This document shows, one piece after another, positions 34,801-41,596 of a stretch of 64,000 nucleotides of DNA. The position numbers and the translations under genes were made by a program. Source of the stretch: Serripes groenlandicus (lineage: Eukaryota; Mollusca; Bivalvia; Cardiida; Cardiidae); contig JASEVX010000011.1 of assembly GCA_031761405.1 (NCBI GenBank), forward strand, positions 36,261,955 through 36,325,954, written 5' to 3'. The notes under the pieces were generated by a model. That model did no database searches. It worked only from the letters and a program-made list of their open reading frames with translations, and was not told where the DNA came from. The stretch's first letter is position 1. Each line of letters opens with the position of its first letter.

Positions 34801-37649
34801 TAATATATATACATAAACAAGAGGACCATTATGGTCCTATATCGCTCACCTGATTTAATCAAACTTAAAAAGTTTTCAGTGTACTTTCCCCTATATGAGT
34901 CTATGAAAAACAAGTGACCAAGTCATAACAAGTCAAAACAAGTCATTTTTGACCCCAGTGCTATAATTTGAACAATCTTGGTAGAGGTTGACTAAATGAT
35001 GCTACATACCAAATATCTTTTAGACAAGAAGATTTTTAAAGTTTTTTCCCTATCTATGTAAAACAAGTGACCCCCGGGGAGGGGTCATATTTTACCCCAT
35101 GGCTATAACTTGAACAATCTTGATAGAGGTCCACTACATGATGCTACATACCAAATATTAAAGGCCAGGGCCCTCTACTTTTAAACAAGAAGATTTTTAA
35201 AGTTTTTCCCCTAAATGAGTCTATGTAAAACAAGGGACCCCCGGGATGGGGTCATTTTTGACCCCTTGGCTATAATTTGAACAATCTCGGTAGAGGTTCA
35301 CTAGATAATGCTACATACCAAATATCACAGGTTGGGCACTCTTCTTTTAGACAAGAAGATTTTTAAAAAAAAATCTCTATAGTATGAGTCTATGGAGAAC
35401 AAGTGGGAGGGGTAATTTTTGACCCAAGGGCTATAATTTGAACAATCTTGGTAGAGGTCCACAATGATGCTATATCCCAAATATCAAAGGCCTGGGCCTT
35501 CTACTTTTAGACAAGAAATTTTTAAAAGTTTTTTCCGTATATGAGTCTATGAAAAACAAGTGACCCCCGGAGAGGGGTCATTTTTGACCCCAGGGCTATA
35601 GTTTGAACAAGCTTGGTAGAAGTCTACTAGATGATGCTACATACCAAATATTTTTTAGACAAGAATCTTGACTTTTTAAGTTTTTTCCCTATATGAGTCT
35701 ATGTAAAACCAAATATCAAAGGCCTGTGCCTTCTACTTTGAGACAAGAAGATTTTTAAAGTTTTTCCCCTATCAATGTCAAACAAGTGACCCCCGGGGAG
35801 GGGTTATTTTTCACCCAAGGGCTATAATTTGAACAATCTTGCTAAAGAGGTCTACTAGATGATGCTACATACTAAATATCAAAGGCCTTTGGGTCTTTTC
35901 TTTTAGACAAGAAGGTTTTATAAGATTTTTCTCTATATGAGCCTATGTAAAACAATAGACCCCAGGGGAGGGGTTATTTTGACCCAAGGCTATAATTTGA
36001 ACAATCTTGGTAGAGGTCCACTAGATGATGCTACATACCCAATATCAAAGGCCTGGGCCCTCTTCTTTTAGACAAGAAGATTTTTTTAATTTTTCCCCTA
36101 TATGAGTCTATGTAAAACAAGTGACCCCCGGGATGGGGTCATTTTTGACCCAAGGGCTATTTGAACAATCTTAATAGAGGTCCACTAGATGATGCTACAT
36201 ACCAAATATCAAAGGCCTGGGCCCTTTACTCTTAGACAAGAAGATTTTTAAAGTTTTTTCCCTATATGAGTCTATGAAAAACAAGTGACCCTAGGGGAGG
36301 GGTTATTTTGACCCCAGGGCTTTAATTTGAACAATCTTGGTAGCGGTTCACTAGATGATGCTACATACCCAATATCTACTTTTAGACTAGATTTTTTTTT
36401 AATTTTGTTCTCTATATGAGTCTATGTAAAACAATAGACCCCAGGGGAGGGGTCATTTTGACCCAGGGCTATAATTTGAACAATCTTGGTAGAGGTCCAC
36501 TAGAGGATGCTTCATACTAAATATCAGAGGCATGGGCCTTCTACTTTCAGACAAGAAGATTTTTTAAGTTTTGGTTAATTTCCCCTTTTTTGTTGCCGTA
36601 GCAGCCAAAGTTCTGCATGGAATAGAATTCTTTGAACAAGTTTGAAAGAGATCCACCCAAGGAACATTCCTGTAAAATTATTTTGAATTTGGTTTATTGG
36701 TTTAGGAGGAGAAGTTGTTTGTAGGAAAATGTGAACAGACGGTCGACGACGACGGACGACAGACGGTGAGCGATCACAAAAGCTCACCTTGCATTTTGTG
36801 CATAATGAGCTAAAAAAAGACAAATGAGCGAATGAGTGAAACAAGATGAAAAATGTGGTCCGATTGTGAAATTTATTTAGCATGGAAATACCAGTTCTCG
36901 AACCTCTTAACATTTATCAGGGCTCATGGGAATACTCATAAACTCATGACAAAATCCAACAATACCGACGAATAAATTCAACAATTCATTTGTAATCAAA
37001 GCAACGGTTTACATAAAATTTATTACGTAAAATGTGTTTTTTGAAATATATAAACAGTCCTTCAACTAAAGGCTATGGTTTGAGAACAGGGACCTGTACG
37101 ATAATTAAGAAATGTTGAAAAAATAATTTATTGTCAATGCTCAATGATTTGCTTGATCGTTAGATCCCTCCATATTTGTTTTCTTGGCTGACAGTCACAC
37201 TTAAAAGTGTGTTATCTTAAATATCAATAAATCTGTATCACATTTATAAATGAACAGAATTATCTCATAATGTTCTATCATCTATGTGCATATCTCTCAA
37301 TAAGGGTGATAAATATGTTTACAGTTGAGACCATACAAACCAATGATGCCATAGAACTCTACAAATTGAAAATTACATGCAAAATAAAAAGGTCACCGAT
37401 TTCGGCCCCTCACCGAAACAGGGCAGTGTACGCTAAATGAATGGATTAGAATGTCTCCTCCCTCACAGCAGCAGCTTCTATACAGAAACTTCTTCATGAT
37501 TTAAATAATAAAAAAAAAATCGTAAAATGTCTTACAAAATCTCGATCATGAATGTGGTTTAAATAAAAAACAAAACCCTCACCTTTTGTGTGTATGTTCA
37601 CTGTGTAGCCTACTGTAGGAACGATTGTTGTCAGGGTAGCAACGAGCAT
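13683..37649 (-). CDS. Proline-rich protein of unknown family, seven-exon model (whole gene)
   Basis: Exons on the minus strand, 5' to 3': 37649-37583 (tentative), 34699-34538, 33524-33403, 17940-17848, 16746-16446, 15798-15687 and 13809-13683. All junctions have GT/AG sites and compatible phases. The joined length is 984 nt, exactly 328 codons including the stop. The protein of about 327 residues is rich in Pro, Ser, Asn and Lys and has no membrane segment apart from a mildly hydrophobic start. One possible helix lies around KKQMHRVKQLHSQLQKVSSL, and the C-terminal tail is basic (GGGAARRRHNRK). I do not recognise the family; the composition suggests a disordered nuclear or RNA-associated protein, but that is a guess. 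Introns total about 23 kb and are packed with mobile elements. Confidence 0.65.
13950..14690. repeat. Intronic tandem repeat (about 145-150 bp units, five copies)
   Basis: Units repeat ttgacctaggtc..gtgaa, ttgtacaagaag, ataacaatcggataagaaa and agttgctagagcgatgatgt. The array ends with gtacttacggacggatccta and cgacctcgtagcaaggggat, which resembles the GTCCGTC block and left end of a tandem-repeat element in minus orientation. It lies in the last intron of the proline-rich gene. Confidence 0.75.
14752..14905. mobile_element. piggyBac-like MITE fragment
   Basis: Contains acaataaatctgaagcagat, aacatcaaggcaaaaat, aaaatctctttaaatgaaag and gttgaaaccattgtggt, the first half of the MITE consensus. 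The second half is missing. Confidence 0.55.
15079..15306. mobile_element. piggyBac-like MITE
   Basis: The left end is aaccctttcttacatacaac and the right end is tgatgtgggaaaggga. Inner arms are aatctgcagcaaatgacttt and tttgctgcagaggtgtcag, and the central hairpin is gaaattgctaat / gagcaatatttcttc. The outer TTAA is mutated on both sides. Confidence 0.75.
15515..15602. repeat. Short hairpin repeat (family P), worn
   Basis: The arms are gagcacccacaacata and gagtgctcacaacatagact. The same design (a roughly 70-bp hairpin with 'acccacaacatag' arms) is cleaner at 45605-45672 and 49004-49070. Confidence 0.5.
15687..15798 (-). CDS. Proline-rich gene, exon 6
   Basis: The acceptor is cttcatattttcag-like on the minus strand and the donor is gcaa|gtgagtat. 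It encodes APNAYGPPNIDAFK, ATHEKIVLSPSELEL and SPALLASK. The entry phase (one base carried in) and exit phase (two bases carried out) match the neighbouring exons exactly. Confidence 0.8.
16249..16433. mobile_element. piggyBac-like MITE, worn
   Basis: The left part is cactttccaacattcagatg, cattttgacgtatttacagc. The right part is catctgcagatgtgttgtat, gttggaatggtttaa. It ends 13 bp before the splice donor edge of exon 5 at 16446. Confidence 0.55.
16446..16746 (-). CDS. Proline-rich gene, exon 5 (largest)
   Basis: It encodes about 100 residues starting VFPPTGCLQPIPRARQIPP, then HFLPAPPANPKK, a basic helix-like stretch QMHRVKQLHSQLQKV, GPGRAPTPISSASYDPP and NAMKGIHLDLPSPVN. The donor is caatg|gtaagttc. 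Two acceptors sit 2 bp apart (gcag and gcagag); only the second keeps the frame with the upstream exon, so I chose it. It is GC-richer than the flanking intron. Confidence 0.8.
17848..17940 (-). CDS. Proline-rich gene, exon 4
   Basis: Exactly 31 codons, phase 0 at both ends: EGLIANKQKHPRKLISLDGL and LAPAEGRELK. The other two frames contain stops. The acceptor reads gttataacag-like and the donor is gaag|gtaattat. A roughly 103-bp tandem array abuts its acceptor side. Confidence 0.8.
17943..18470. repeat. Tandem repeat of about 103 bp, five units
   Basis: Units begin with variants of gttatgataataatgggtta at about 17943, 18043, 18138, 18247 and 18356. Each has gaccagtgaataatcaga followed by ctctcacagaaacc. 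The array starts within 3 bp of the exon 4 acceptor, so each unit also repeats an acceptor-proximal environment. Confidence 0.8.
18471..19560. other. Intron sequence, nothing recognised except a MITE scrap
   Basis: Apart from a worn MITE piece near 18,545-18,640 (gctgatgacttttgaaaaca, atgttttcaac), I see no repeat family or coding exon. It lies inside the 15 kb intron of the proline-rich gene. Confidence 0.4.
19562..19660. repeat. Four-base microsatellites
   Basis: Consecutive gaat, aata, atca/tcaa and ccat/tcat tetranucleotide runs. This is a compound simple repeat of several related motifs. Confidence 0.8.
19712..20284 (-). mobile_element. Family E-like tandem-repeat element, truncated
   Basis: The right-end words gtattgcaagcaatacaaaa match the family E terminus. 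Two to three units follow with tgtgaccttgaacttgggag, taggtgactg and aatatcaaaatccatccaag. The left terminus is absent; a family B element begins where it should continue. Confidence 0.65.
20285..22570 (-). mobile_element. Tandem-repeat element, family B, long array
   Basis: On the minus strand the left end is ttagctcacctatgcacgaa with mate gtgcaaggtgagctttt, then tgatcgctcacgc. Over ten units follow, read on the plus strand as ttagacaagaagatttttaa, aacaagtgacccccgggg, atttgaacaatcttggtag and gatgatgctacataccaaat. The right end appears twice, at 20285 and at 20831 (aacaagaggaccatgatggt, cctatatcgctcacctga), so two copies or a copy with a duplicated end are fused. Confidence 0.85.
22601..24192 (-). 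mobile_element. Tandem-repeat element, diverged family B subfamily
   Basis: The right end at 22601 (agagggccatgatcactcac) and left end at 24192 (minus strand: ttagctgacctgagcagaaa, mate catggtgagctattgtgatg) bound it. Units of about 150 bp contain agacaagaagatttt, tttgtaaaacagg, cataatttgaataatcttgg and gaccactagacaatg. A non-unit segment of about 340 bp lies at 22640-22975. Confidence 0.75.
24209..24925 (-). mobile_element. Tandem-repeat element, family C
   Basis: On the minus strand the left end is actccactggctgaaagcca then gtcgagcttatgtcatggc, with tgtccgttgtgcatgcgtgg. Two to three units of the family A/C body follow. The right end is gtggagcgatactggccctc, tttggcctcttgtt. It directly follows another element. 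Confidence 0.8.
25218..25475 (-). mobile_element. Family A/C body fragment
   Basis: About 1.5 units with accaatcatcatggcttga, ctacaaaattatttgaaaat and gctccgccccctagaggcca. No termini are present. Confidence 0.6.
25490..25592. mobile_element. piggyBac-like MITE, right half
   Basis: ctttcatttatttgcttttg, cctagatatgttcaaagtg, ttctgctgtggttttgttgt and acgtggaaattggttaa match the right half of the family. Confidence 0.55.
25745..25876. mobile_element. piggyBac-like MITE, internally deleted
   Basis: A central hairpin (gagaacaagtttgctca / tgagcattgtcctc), atctgctgcaattgcgtcaa and the right end tgtgggaaatagttaa are present. The left third is lost. Confidence 0.55.
25908..26145. mobile_element. piggyBac-like MITE, near full length
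   Basis: TTAA at both ends (25908-25911 and 26142-26145). Terminal ccctttcacac and gtaggaaagga, inner gcatctgcagcagacgactt and gcctgcagcagaattgtca, and a central hairpin gaaattgctca / aagtaatttcccc. One of the more complete copies. Confidence 0.8.
26494..26722. mobile_element. piggyBac-like MITE, near full length
   Basis: Ends aaccctttcccacata and tatgtgagaaagagcta. The hairpin is gaaaaattgctcaaaa / aagcaatttctcctttt, with the inner arm gttgtctgctgcagatttgt. The outer TTAA is mutated at both ends. Confidence 0.75.
26847..27060 (-). repeat. Family L interspersed repeat
   Basis: Words: acagtaaaacctttgttta, ctggtctttgttcacaggtg, caattatgcagaaaatgag and gagcacaggtttaactgtag. The same words occur in opposite orientation at 56508-56693 and partly at 45410-45545. 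The ends (acagt.aaacct / aggtttaactgt) are inverted repeats, so it is probably a MITE. Confidence 0.6.
27077..27300. mobile_element. piggyBac-like MITE, near full length
   Basis: The left end is ttatccctttccaacataca, the right end gtgagaaagggttaa with TTAA at 27297-27300. Inner arms are tgcagcagacgactttttaa and agtcgtctgctgcagattt, and the hairpin is gagaaattgccacaaac / aagcaatttctcc. Confidence 0.8.
27561..27587. repeat. Short (CCTTA)n microsatellite
   Basis: Five imperfect five-base repeats, gttaccttactttaccttac followed by cttacc. This pentamer resembles no metazoan telomere unit. Confidence 0.8.
27640..28310. other. Palindrome-rich segment of possible foldback origin
   Basis: It contains a short hairpin (gtgacggtgtataatccata + cacggtcac, 27659-27690), the long palindrome at 28052-28192 and repeated tgacgtca-like words at 28,240-28,300. 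No coding exon is visible. A related tgacgtaacatca / tgaaatatg patch occurs at 32458-32545 in the same orientation. Confidence 0.5.
28052..28192. repeat. 141-bp near-perfect palindrome
   Basis: The left arm starts gttacacagtgtgctagtga and the right arm ends tcactagcacactgtgtaac. The arms meet around a centre cgagagcacagctcg that itself pairs. The only imperfection seen is one TA dinucleotide extra in the left arm (tatatatac against gtatata). It can extrude as a roughly 65-bp stem. Confidence 0.95.
28649..28892. repeat. Perfect tandem duplication of 122 bp
   Basis: Copies at 28649-28770 and 28771-28892 look identical base for base, from atttgtattgaggtttaaga to caacaactgacagtttc. It forms the tail side of the SINE next to it. 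Confidence 0.9.
28893..28985 (-). repeat. tRNA-like SINE head
   Basis: The minus strand reads gtggcgtggttggtaatatg (box A-like) and ggttccaagttcgaggcc (box B-like). The body continues into the duplicated 122-bp block. It is embedded in the Harbinger-like element. Confidence 0.65.
29330..30429 (-). mobile_element. Tandem-repeat element, family A, with a nested insertion
   Basis: On the minus strand the left end is ttagctcacctgagctttgc with mate gctcaaggcgagttattgtg, then atcgccttttgtccggc. The lead-in is aacttcacagaaagcatcct-like. About four units follow, and the right end is ggtgagcgatccagggccat, catggccctcttgtt. The nested element at 29647-29907 interrupts one unit. Confidence 0.85.
29647..29907 (-). 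mobile_element. Nested element (family K) sharing a core with 4539-4851
   Basis: On the minus strand it starts near ttatacgaccgtttcttaaa with the hairpin aaacggtacg. A GTCCGTTCGGG block follows, then the core ttgagctattgaaattttgt, and the right end gtaccgcggtactcttgtt. The host unit is continuous on both sides (aaaattatt ... aaaatcagcc), giving a clean insertion edge. Confidence 0.75.
30440..30640. mobile_element. piggyBac-like MITE, worn
   Basis: aaaatctgcagcaatattga, gaaaacattgtggcaaaagg, agaaatgagcaatttattct and ccacaatgttttcaaaagtc match the family centre. The ends are gone. Confidence 0.5.
30852..31112 (-). pseudogene. Zinc-finger transposase remnant inside the Harbinger-like element
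   Basis: An 86-codon open frame contains SYFRTSTLKRHAGSKNHKA, the second half of a TTF/BED-like zinc finger as found in ZNF862-like, hAT-derived proteins. The frame stops soon after (FFGLKKRRE), and no downstream catalytic part is found. The family assignment is from motif memory only. A hAT-type finger inside an element whose ends look Harbinger-like is a mismatch, so it may be a separate older insertion. Confidence 0.5.
32103..32220. repeat. Imperfect inverted repeat of about 118 bp
   Basis: The left arm is cgataaatgagtttgtatgg, tgacgactcgtagcg. The right arm, reversed, is cgataaataggtttgtattg, tacgacaagtagcg. The arms are about 48 bp with several mismatches around a short spacer. It could be a small foldback element. 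Confidence 0.7.
32573..32801. mobile_element. piggyBac-like MITE, full length
   Basis: TTAA at both ends, ccctttcccacatacagcaa and ggtgggaaaggg. Inner aaatctgcagcagacaactt and gtcgtctgcggcagatgcat. The hairpin is aattgctcctcttgagcaat. Confidence 0.85.
33403..33524 (-). CDS. Proline-rich gene, exon 3
   Basis: The acceptor is tttattgttgcag and the donor atcaat|gtgagtag on the minus strand. It encodes ASGNNAPQICSEPAPPGLPP, TNRYDRSHLYKPTTKFPDIN. It enters in phase 1 and leaves in phase 0, matching both neighbours. The downstream intron is about 15.5 kb. Confidence 0.8.
33761..33932 (-). repeat. SINE without an intact head
   Basis: The minus strand reads ggtccctggttcgtatccag, aaaaagcgtgagtatttttt-like words, tccaggaagcagacattg, and the tail aaataagataagtttaaac-like. 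The plus-strand copy at 40463-40637 has the same order. Box B is recognisable; box A is missing in both. Confidence 0.65.
34063..34297. mobile_element. piggyBac-like MITE, full length
   Basis: TTAA both sides, left end cccttttccacttgcagaca, inner gtagtagacaactttttaaa and aagtcgtctgtttcagattt. The hairpin is aaattgctcataatatgagc / aatttt. Confidence 0.8.
34538..34699 (-). CDS. Proline-rich gene, exon 2
   Basis: It encodes GYPNPPKGPGPAHGNVMGGS, then LSRPAAPMPSSLPSLPGLNR and MEQHRVPLH. The donor is cact|gtatgtac. I placed the acceptor at a strong pyrimidine tract (catcccctttacccccag) because that phase fits both neighbours. The frame is open further upstream (RPHPPTSPLPP), so a longer exon with another acceptor is possible. 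Confidence 0.65.
34816..36813 (-). mobile_element. Tandem-repeat element, family B, second long copy
   Basis: The right end at 34816 is aacaagaggaccattatggt, cctatatcgctcacctga. About ten units follow (tagaggtccactagatgatg, tgacccccggggaggggt). The minus-strand left end is ttagctcattatgcacaaaa with mate gcaaggtgagcttttgtgat, then cgctcaccgtctgtcgtccg. It lies in intron 1 of the proline-rich gene as modelled. Confidence 0.85.
36814..37582. other. Intron sequence, nothing recognised
   Basis: An AT-rich stretch without recognisable repeats or coding exons, between the family B element and the tentative first exon of the minus-strand gene. Confidence 0.4.
37583..37649 (-). CDS. Proline-rich gene, tentative first coding exon
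   Basis: From ATG to the donor acaaaag|gtgaggg it reads MLVATLTTIVPTVGYTVNIH then TK. It leaves in phase 1, which fits exon 2 as placed. The splice donor and the repeat-poor, promoter-like surroundings support a first exon. The ATG overlaps an NRF1-like GCATGCGC word, so the exon may be untranslated and the true start may lie further downstream. Confidence 0.4.
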
Positions 37650-38475
37650 GCGCAGTATTCTTACCAAGTCACATGACACAGCGATAAAATTCGTGAGTCA
37701 AACAAATTAAAACATGAATACCTATCTTAAGGCTTTAAATTTCATATTTCATATTTTTTCGGTCACAAAACCGTCCCATTACGTAAAACAAATAATCGTT
37801 CAAAAATAAAGGCGCCGCAACTACTTGCCTGGTACCCCTTTTTTGTGTTTCCGGGTATGTGTAAATCAGTCACCTTGATAAAACAGAATAACTCTGGAAA
37901 CTAGATCTGATATCTTTATCTAGATATTGTGTAAGTTAGAAACTTTAGATTTGACATTCTTGCTGCATGTTACATCAATAATATTGACATTCTGATCAGA
38001 ATTTACGAAGAATATTACCATTTAAATGAATGGTGGATTATTCTTTTTTTAACTGGATTTTTATCCACATGATCTATATATTCTACTTCTAACAAAGCCA
38101 TATTTGTTAGTCTCAAACCCTACTTCAACGTATATTTTCATCAAGATTTTAGTCTCTAAAGACTTTTATTTATAAGCTATTCTATTTGTGTTTCACAATA
38201 AATTTAAACGGATCATGTAATATTGTCCACTTTTCAAGTGCTGACTAACAAAGGTTTTTGTTTTAAATGTACATGGTTTTCTATCTTTCAACTATAAAAA
38301 ATACATTTTTTTTTTTATCTTAATGTTATCAACATTGCATAAATTTACATTGTGAGGGTGTTAGTATAGATTAATCCGAGCAAGATCGTACTAAGTTGAC
38401 CTAAAGATATCATGATGTCATTTGTTATGAGTCACGTGACCAACTTCAGTTATTGACGCCATCTTGTTTTTGTCT
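37640..38475. promoter_or_regulatory. Putative bidirectional promoter region
   Basis: Nearly repeat-free. At 37646-37653 lies GCATGCGC (NRF1-like) by the minus-strand first exon. At 38433-38438 lies CACGTG within gtcacgtgac (E-box), and at 38459-38466 CCATCTTG, a YY1-type word typical just inside metazoan transcription starts. The motifs face outward towards a minus-strand first exon and a plus-strand donor at 38612. No start site is proven. Confidence 0.45.
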
Positions 38476-38611
38476 GCGTGTGGAGAGAAAGAGATTAGTC
38501 AAAAACAATGCATCTTTCCAGGCGATCAAGATGATTTAAGGGATCTTTGAAGTTGGAAAGAAGAAGAACTTTTACTACTTTAATCTTCTATGTTGGAGTT
38601 TTACATCTCAG
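38467..38611 (+). other. Candidate 5' exon on the plus strand
   Basis: A purine-rich leader after the YY1-like word ends at a good donor, atctcag|gtaaatatg. An ATG at 38590 opens seven codons. Joining it straight to the dynein exon at 45073 breaks the frame and hits a stop, so as coding sequence it does not fit. It may be an untranslated exon of the dynein gene or belong to an undetected gene. Confidence 0.3.
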
Positions 38612-39943
38612 GTAAATATGAAAGCGAGAAAATGTACTTTAAACAACCCCTCAGTCGGAAAATTTCTATAAGTGACTGCAGCTGCCAACCGGAAGTTCAT
38701 ACATTGATAACTCAAACAAAGAATGATGCTAGAAACGACGTATCAAATTTAACTTGCATGTGTGTTTGTACATCAAACTATACCTAGGTTGGAGTATGTA
38801 TATTTATTTAAATTTTAATCAACCCTTAAATAATGACTTGTCGCCTCTCTTTGTTCGATCGATTGTCTCTGGACTGCATCTGCTTTTGTTCGAAAGCCTT
38901 TTTTTGTTGCAGCTGATAAAACATACATTACTAAAAGTATTTTTGATATCATTTGAAGGATTTCTGTGCATGTAAATAGAAGTACATGATTCGTGTCAAC
39001 TGTCTTGTACAATATTCATATAATCTAGTCAAAAGTCAAAGTTGTGTTTGGACAAATCACACCGTTAAGCTGGCAAATTCAATGAATCTCCATCACATGT
39101 AAGTAGTTGAAAAAAGAAGATCATTATTGTATTATAGATATTAATTCTTAAAACCATTAGCGGATATGTTAATGTTGTTGATTTCAGTTAAAATTGTACG
39201 AAGCAGACAAACAAAAACTTAAGTCAAATAGAAAGTAATTATTCTGATACTGGATAGTGGATACATAAATATAAAACTTCATCATGAATACAACAAACAT
39301 AATGTTCTTCTTTTTTTTGTTGATGCAGATAATATAATGGCAAGATAATACTTTTTGATTATTTATGGAATAAATCTCAAACAATAACATTTATTATGTT
39401 TTCTTTTGTCACCCATTTTCTTTGTTAATGTTATTTTGAAGTCCATTCATTAACCTGTTCCTCAAAATGAGTGATTTCTTCATTTGCCACATTGTTTTCA
39501 ACTTCATTCAATAATTTAAGTTCCAATTTCTTTACAGAGATTGATGAGAGAATTTGCTTATTGTTCAGACTACGCGAAAGTCGTCAGTCCTCCAGTCCTG
39601 ACTGACAAAAATTCATTCGGACCGACACATTTTCATGCAATAATTAGTTGAACAATGAGGAAAATATATGAAAAATTAGCTTTCGGACTGACAGGTTTCA
39701 AAAGATTTTGCCTAGTTAATTTCAGTCTTCTGCTTTGAATTTGTCATTAATGTCACTTTAAACTTGTTTCCAAATAATTTTACAATCAATGTATAAGTTC
39801 AAACTTGTGAGAAATTCCTCATCATGAGTAGGTTTTGACACCAGAACCTGCAATCGGTTCTTGACAGAATACTCACTTCATAAAGTGCTGGTATATCAGG
39901 GCTCACATGTAAGTAGAATATTCTGTCTATTACACACAACGTA
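38612..39943. other. Spacer, nothing recognised except a MITE scrap
   Basis: AT-rich, with a worn MITE centre at about 39,447-39,570 (cctcaaaatgagtgatttct, ccacattgttttcaac). I looked here specifically for dynein N-terminal exons and found none. Confidence 0.45.
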
Positions 39944-40462
39944 ACAAGCAGGGCTTTCGTGAGGGGGGCGGCTTTAGCGAAGTGGTCACTTCAAATATTA
40001 TAGTCAGACTTCCCACATTCACTCGATCAAATCGAAGTAGACTTTGTCGACAATTTCGTCCTAAGTTATCAGACGCTGTAAATCATCACAGTCAAACGCC
40101 ATGTTGCTTAATTCGGTTCTCAGTATACACAATTACGTAATCAGGAATTGACAACTGAACCCATTTAAAGCAGATAAGTCTAATTGCTTAAAACACACCA
40201 TGATGTAGAACTGATTGTCCAATCAACCATCATGAATACATTTATTCCGCTTAAACAAAGAACCGAATTTCAAAATCAACCATTATGGCCCCCCTGTTAA
40301 TTTTTTTTACTACTATTCCGATTTAAATGAGATTGATGTCAAATTAAACCTTAAATGTTTCAACCATTTGAATATATTGTGAACTGATTCTTGCTTTTAT
40401 GAAACATACAGCTTCAAAAAAATGAGAGATTTTTAGGATATTTTTTTAATATAATGTTGTAT

Positions 40463-40637
40463 CAAAGGTCCCTGGTTCGAGTCCCGTGATGAGCGGGTCC
40501 TGACTTTGGGATTTTTCCACACAAACGGCGCGAGTACTGGTGAAGTCTCCAGGAAGCAGAAATCGAGCGTGATTAATCTAAGCCTAAGGCTTGTTTCGCA
40601 ATCGATGTAAAATAAATAAGTTTAAACTAAACTAAAT
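40463..40637 (+). repeat. SINE nested in the hAT-like element
   Basis: Begins aaaggtccctggttcgagtc, then ctccaggaagcagaaatcga, and ends with a taaactaaactaaa tail. A reverse copy lies at 33761-33932. Confidence 0.7.
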
Positions 40638-40654
40638 AGGGGGTCCATTCTAAT

Positions 40655-41060
40655 TGACATTAACTAATCAAAAAACACTATTTATGTAGCCTCATTCCTA
40701 ATGGATTCCTCTCCGAATATTGAATTTGATTGGTCTGAATTGAAATAATTAATATGTCATCAATCCATTCTGAAGAGGTACAGAGATTCCAAAATAACAG
40801 ATGTCAATGAATTTTTTGACGAGACTTTTCGAAATTTTGACTCTGAAGCAGAATTTGAGGGCATTGAAACGGCTGATTTGATAGATATTGATAAGACAAC
40901 TTTTTGCTTCTCTGCCATATCATGATAATGACATTTCTCGCGATTAACAGCTGAACTGTTTGCTAGAAATTTGCAAACCACTCGTCCCCCTCTTCGGTCT
41001 GGAATTTTTGTTTACATTGACAGCGAAGCTTTACCGGTTGTCTTCATTATTAAAATCAAA
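40655..41060. repeat. Interspersed segment with a short acidic frame, copy 1
   Basis: Shared with 42550-42955: gcctcattcctaatggattc, ctgaagaggtac, cgaaattttgactctgaagc, atttgagggcattgaaa and aagctttaccggttgtc. On the plus strand it reads FFDETFRNFDSEAEFEGIE, an acidic aromatic pattern, broken by stops in both copies. I do not recognise it. Confidence 0.65.
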
Positions 41061-41150
41061 TAAATAAACATTCATTTTTGTTTAAAAAGATGTGTATTCC
41101 ACACATCCCAGTTATGACACACATATCAATGACCTAAGAAATATCATCCT

Positions 41151-41154
<4 letters not shown>

Positions 41155-41183
<29 letters not shown>
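41155..41183. repeat. Poly-C run of about 29 bases
   Basis: A homopolymer C run inside the hAT-like element. Such runs often mark uncertain base calls. Confidence 0.9.
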
Positions 41184-41185
<2 letters not shown>

Positions 41186-41596
41186 ACCTACACCCCACCC
41201 ACTTCTCCCTCAATTGCCTGGAGGGAGAAGTCACTTTTCTCCCAAATTTTTTAGCCTACTCGGAGCCCTGACAAGAGACACTAATTGTCATTTTCTTCAG
41301 TCAAAATGGATTAAAAAAATATTTGTAGTGAGTTTAATAGGTTTGCAAACATCTTTGGAAAATTCAGATCAAGAAATAAAAAGCAAACATCTTTGGACAA
41401 TTCAGATCAAGAAATAAAAAGCAAACATTCATTGCGGAACATTCTTAGCAACCACTTAACTAAATCAGTGTGGTCGAGGTAACAATGTTTTCAAGGTCTA
41501 GACTAGCAGCAACCGTTCATTGACCAACATTGTTGGCACACTCTGTCATAAAACGGTTCAAACTGTCAAAATCTGTTTGATGATTAATTTCATAAA

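Larger units (their letters stand above)
39944..41275. mobile_element. hAT-like DNA element N2 with 5-bp duplication ACAAG
   Basis: Termini cagggctttcg and cggagccctg at 39949 and 41270, flanked by ACAAG on both sides (39944-39948, 41271-41275). The interior shares with 57420-58612: ggcgaagtggtc-like boxes at the left, gatttaaatgagattgatgt, and tgcctggagggagaagtcac at the right. It has gained a SINE (40463-40637), a segment shared with 42550-42955, and a poly-C run. No transposase. Confidence 0.85.

Noticed and set aside
38590..38611. ATG exon as the start of the dynein protein
   Set aside because: Splicing to 45073 is out of frame and reaches a stop within a few codons; the sequence does not resemble any dynein N-terminus.
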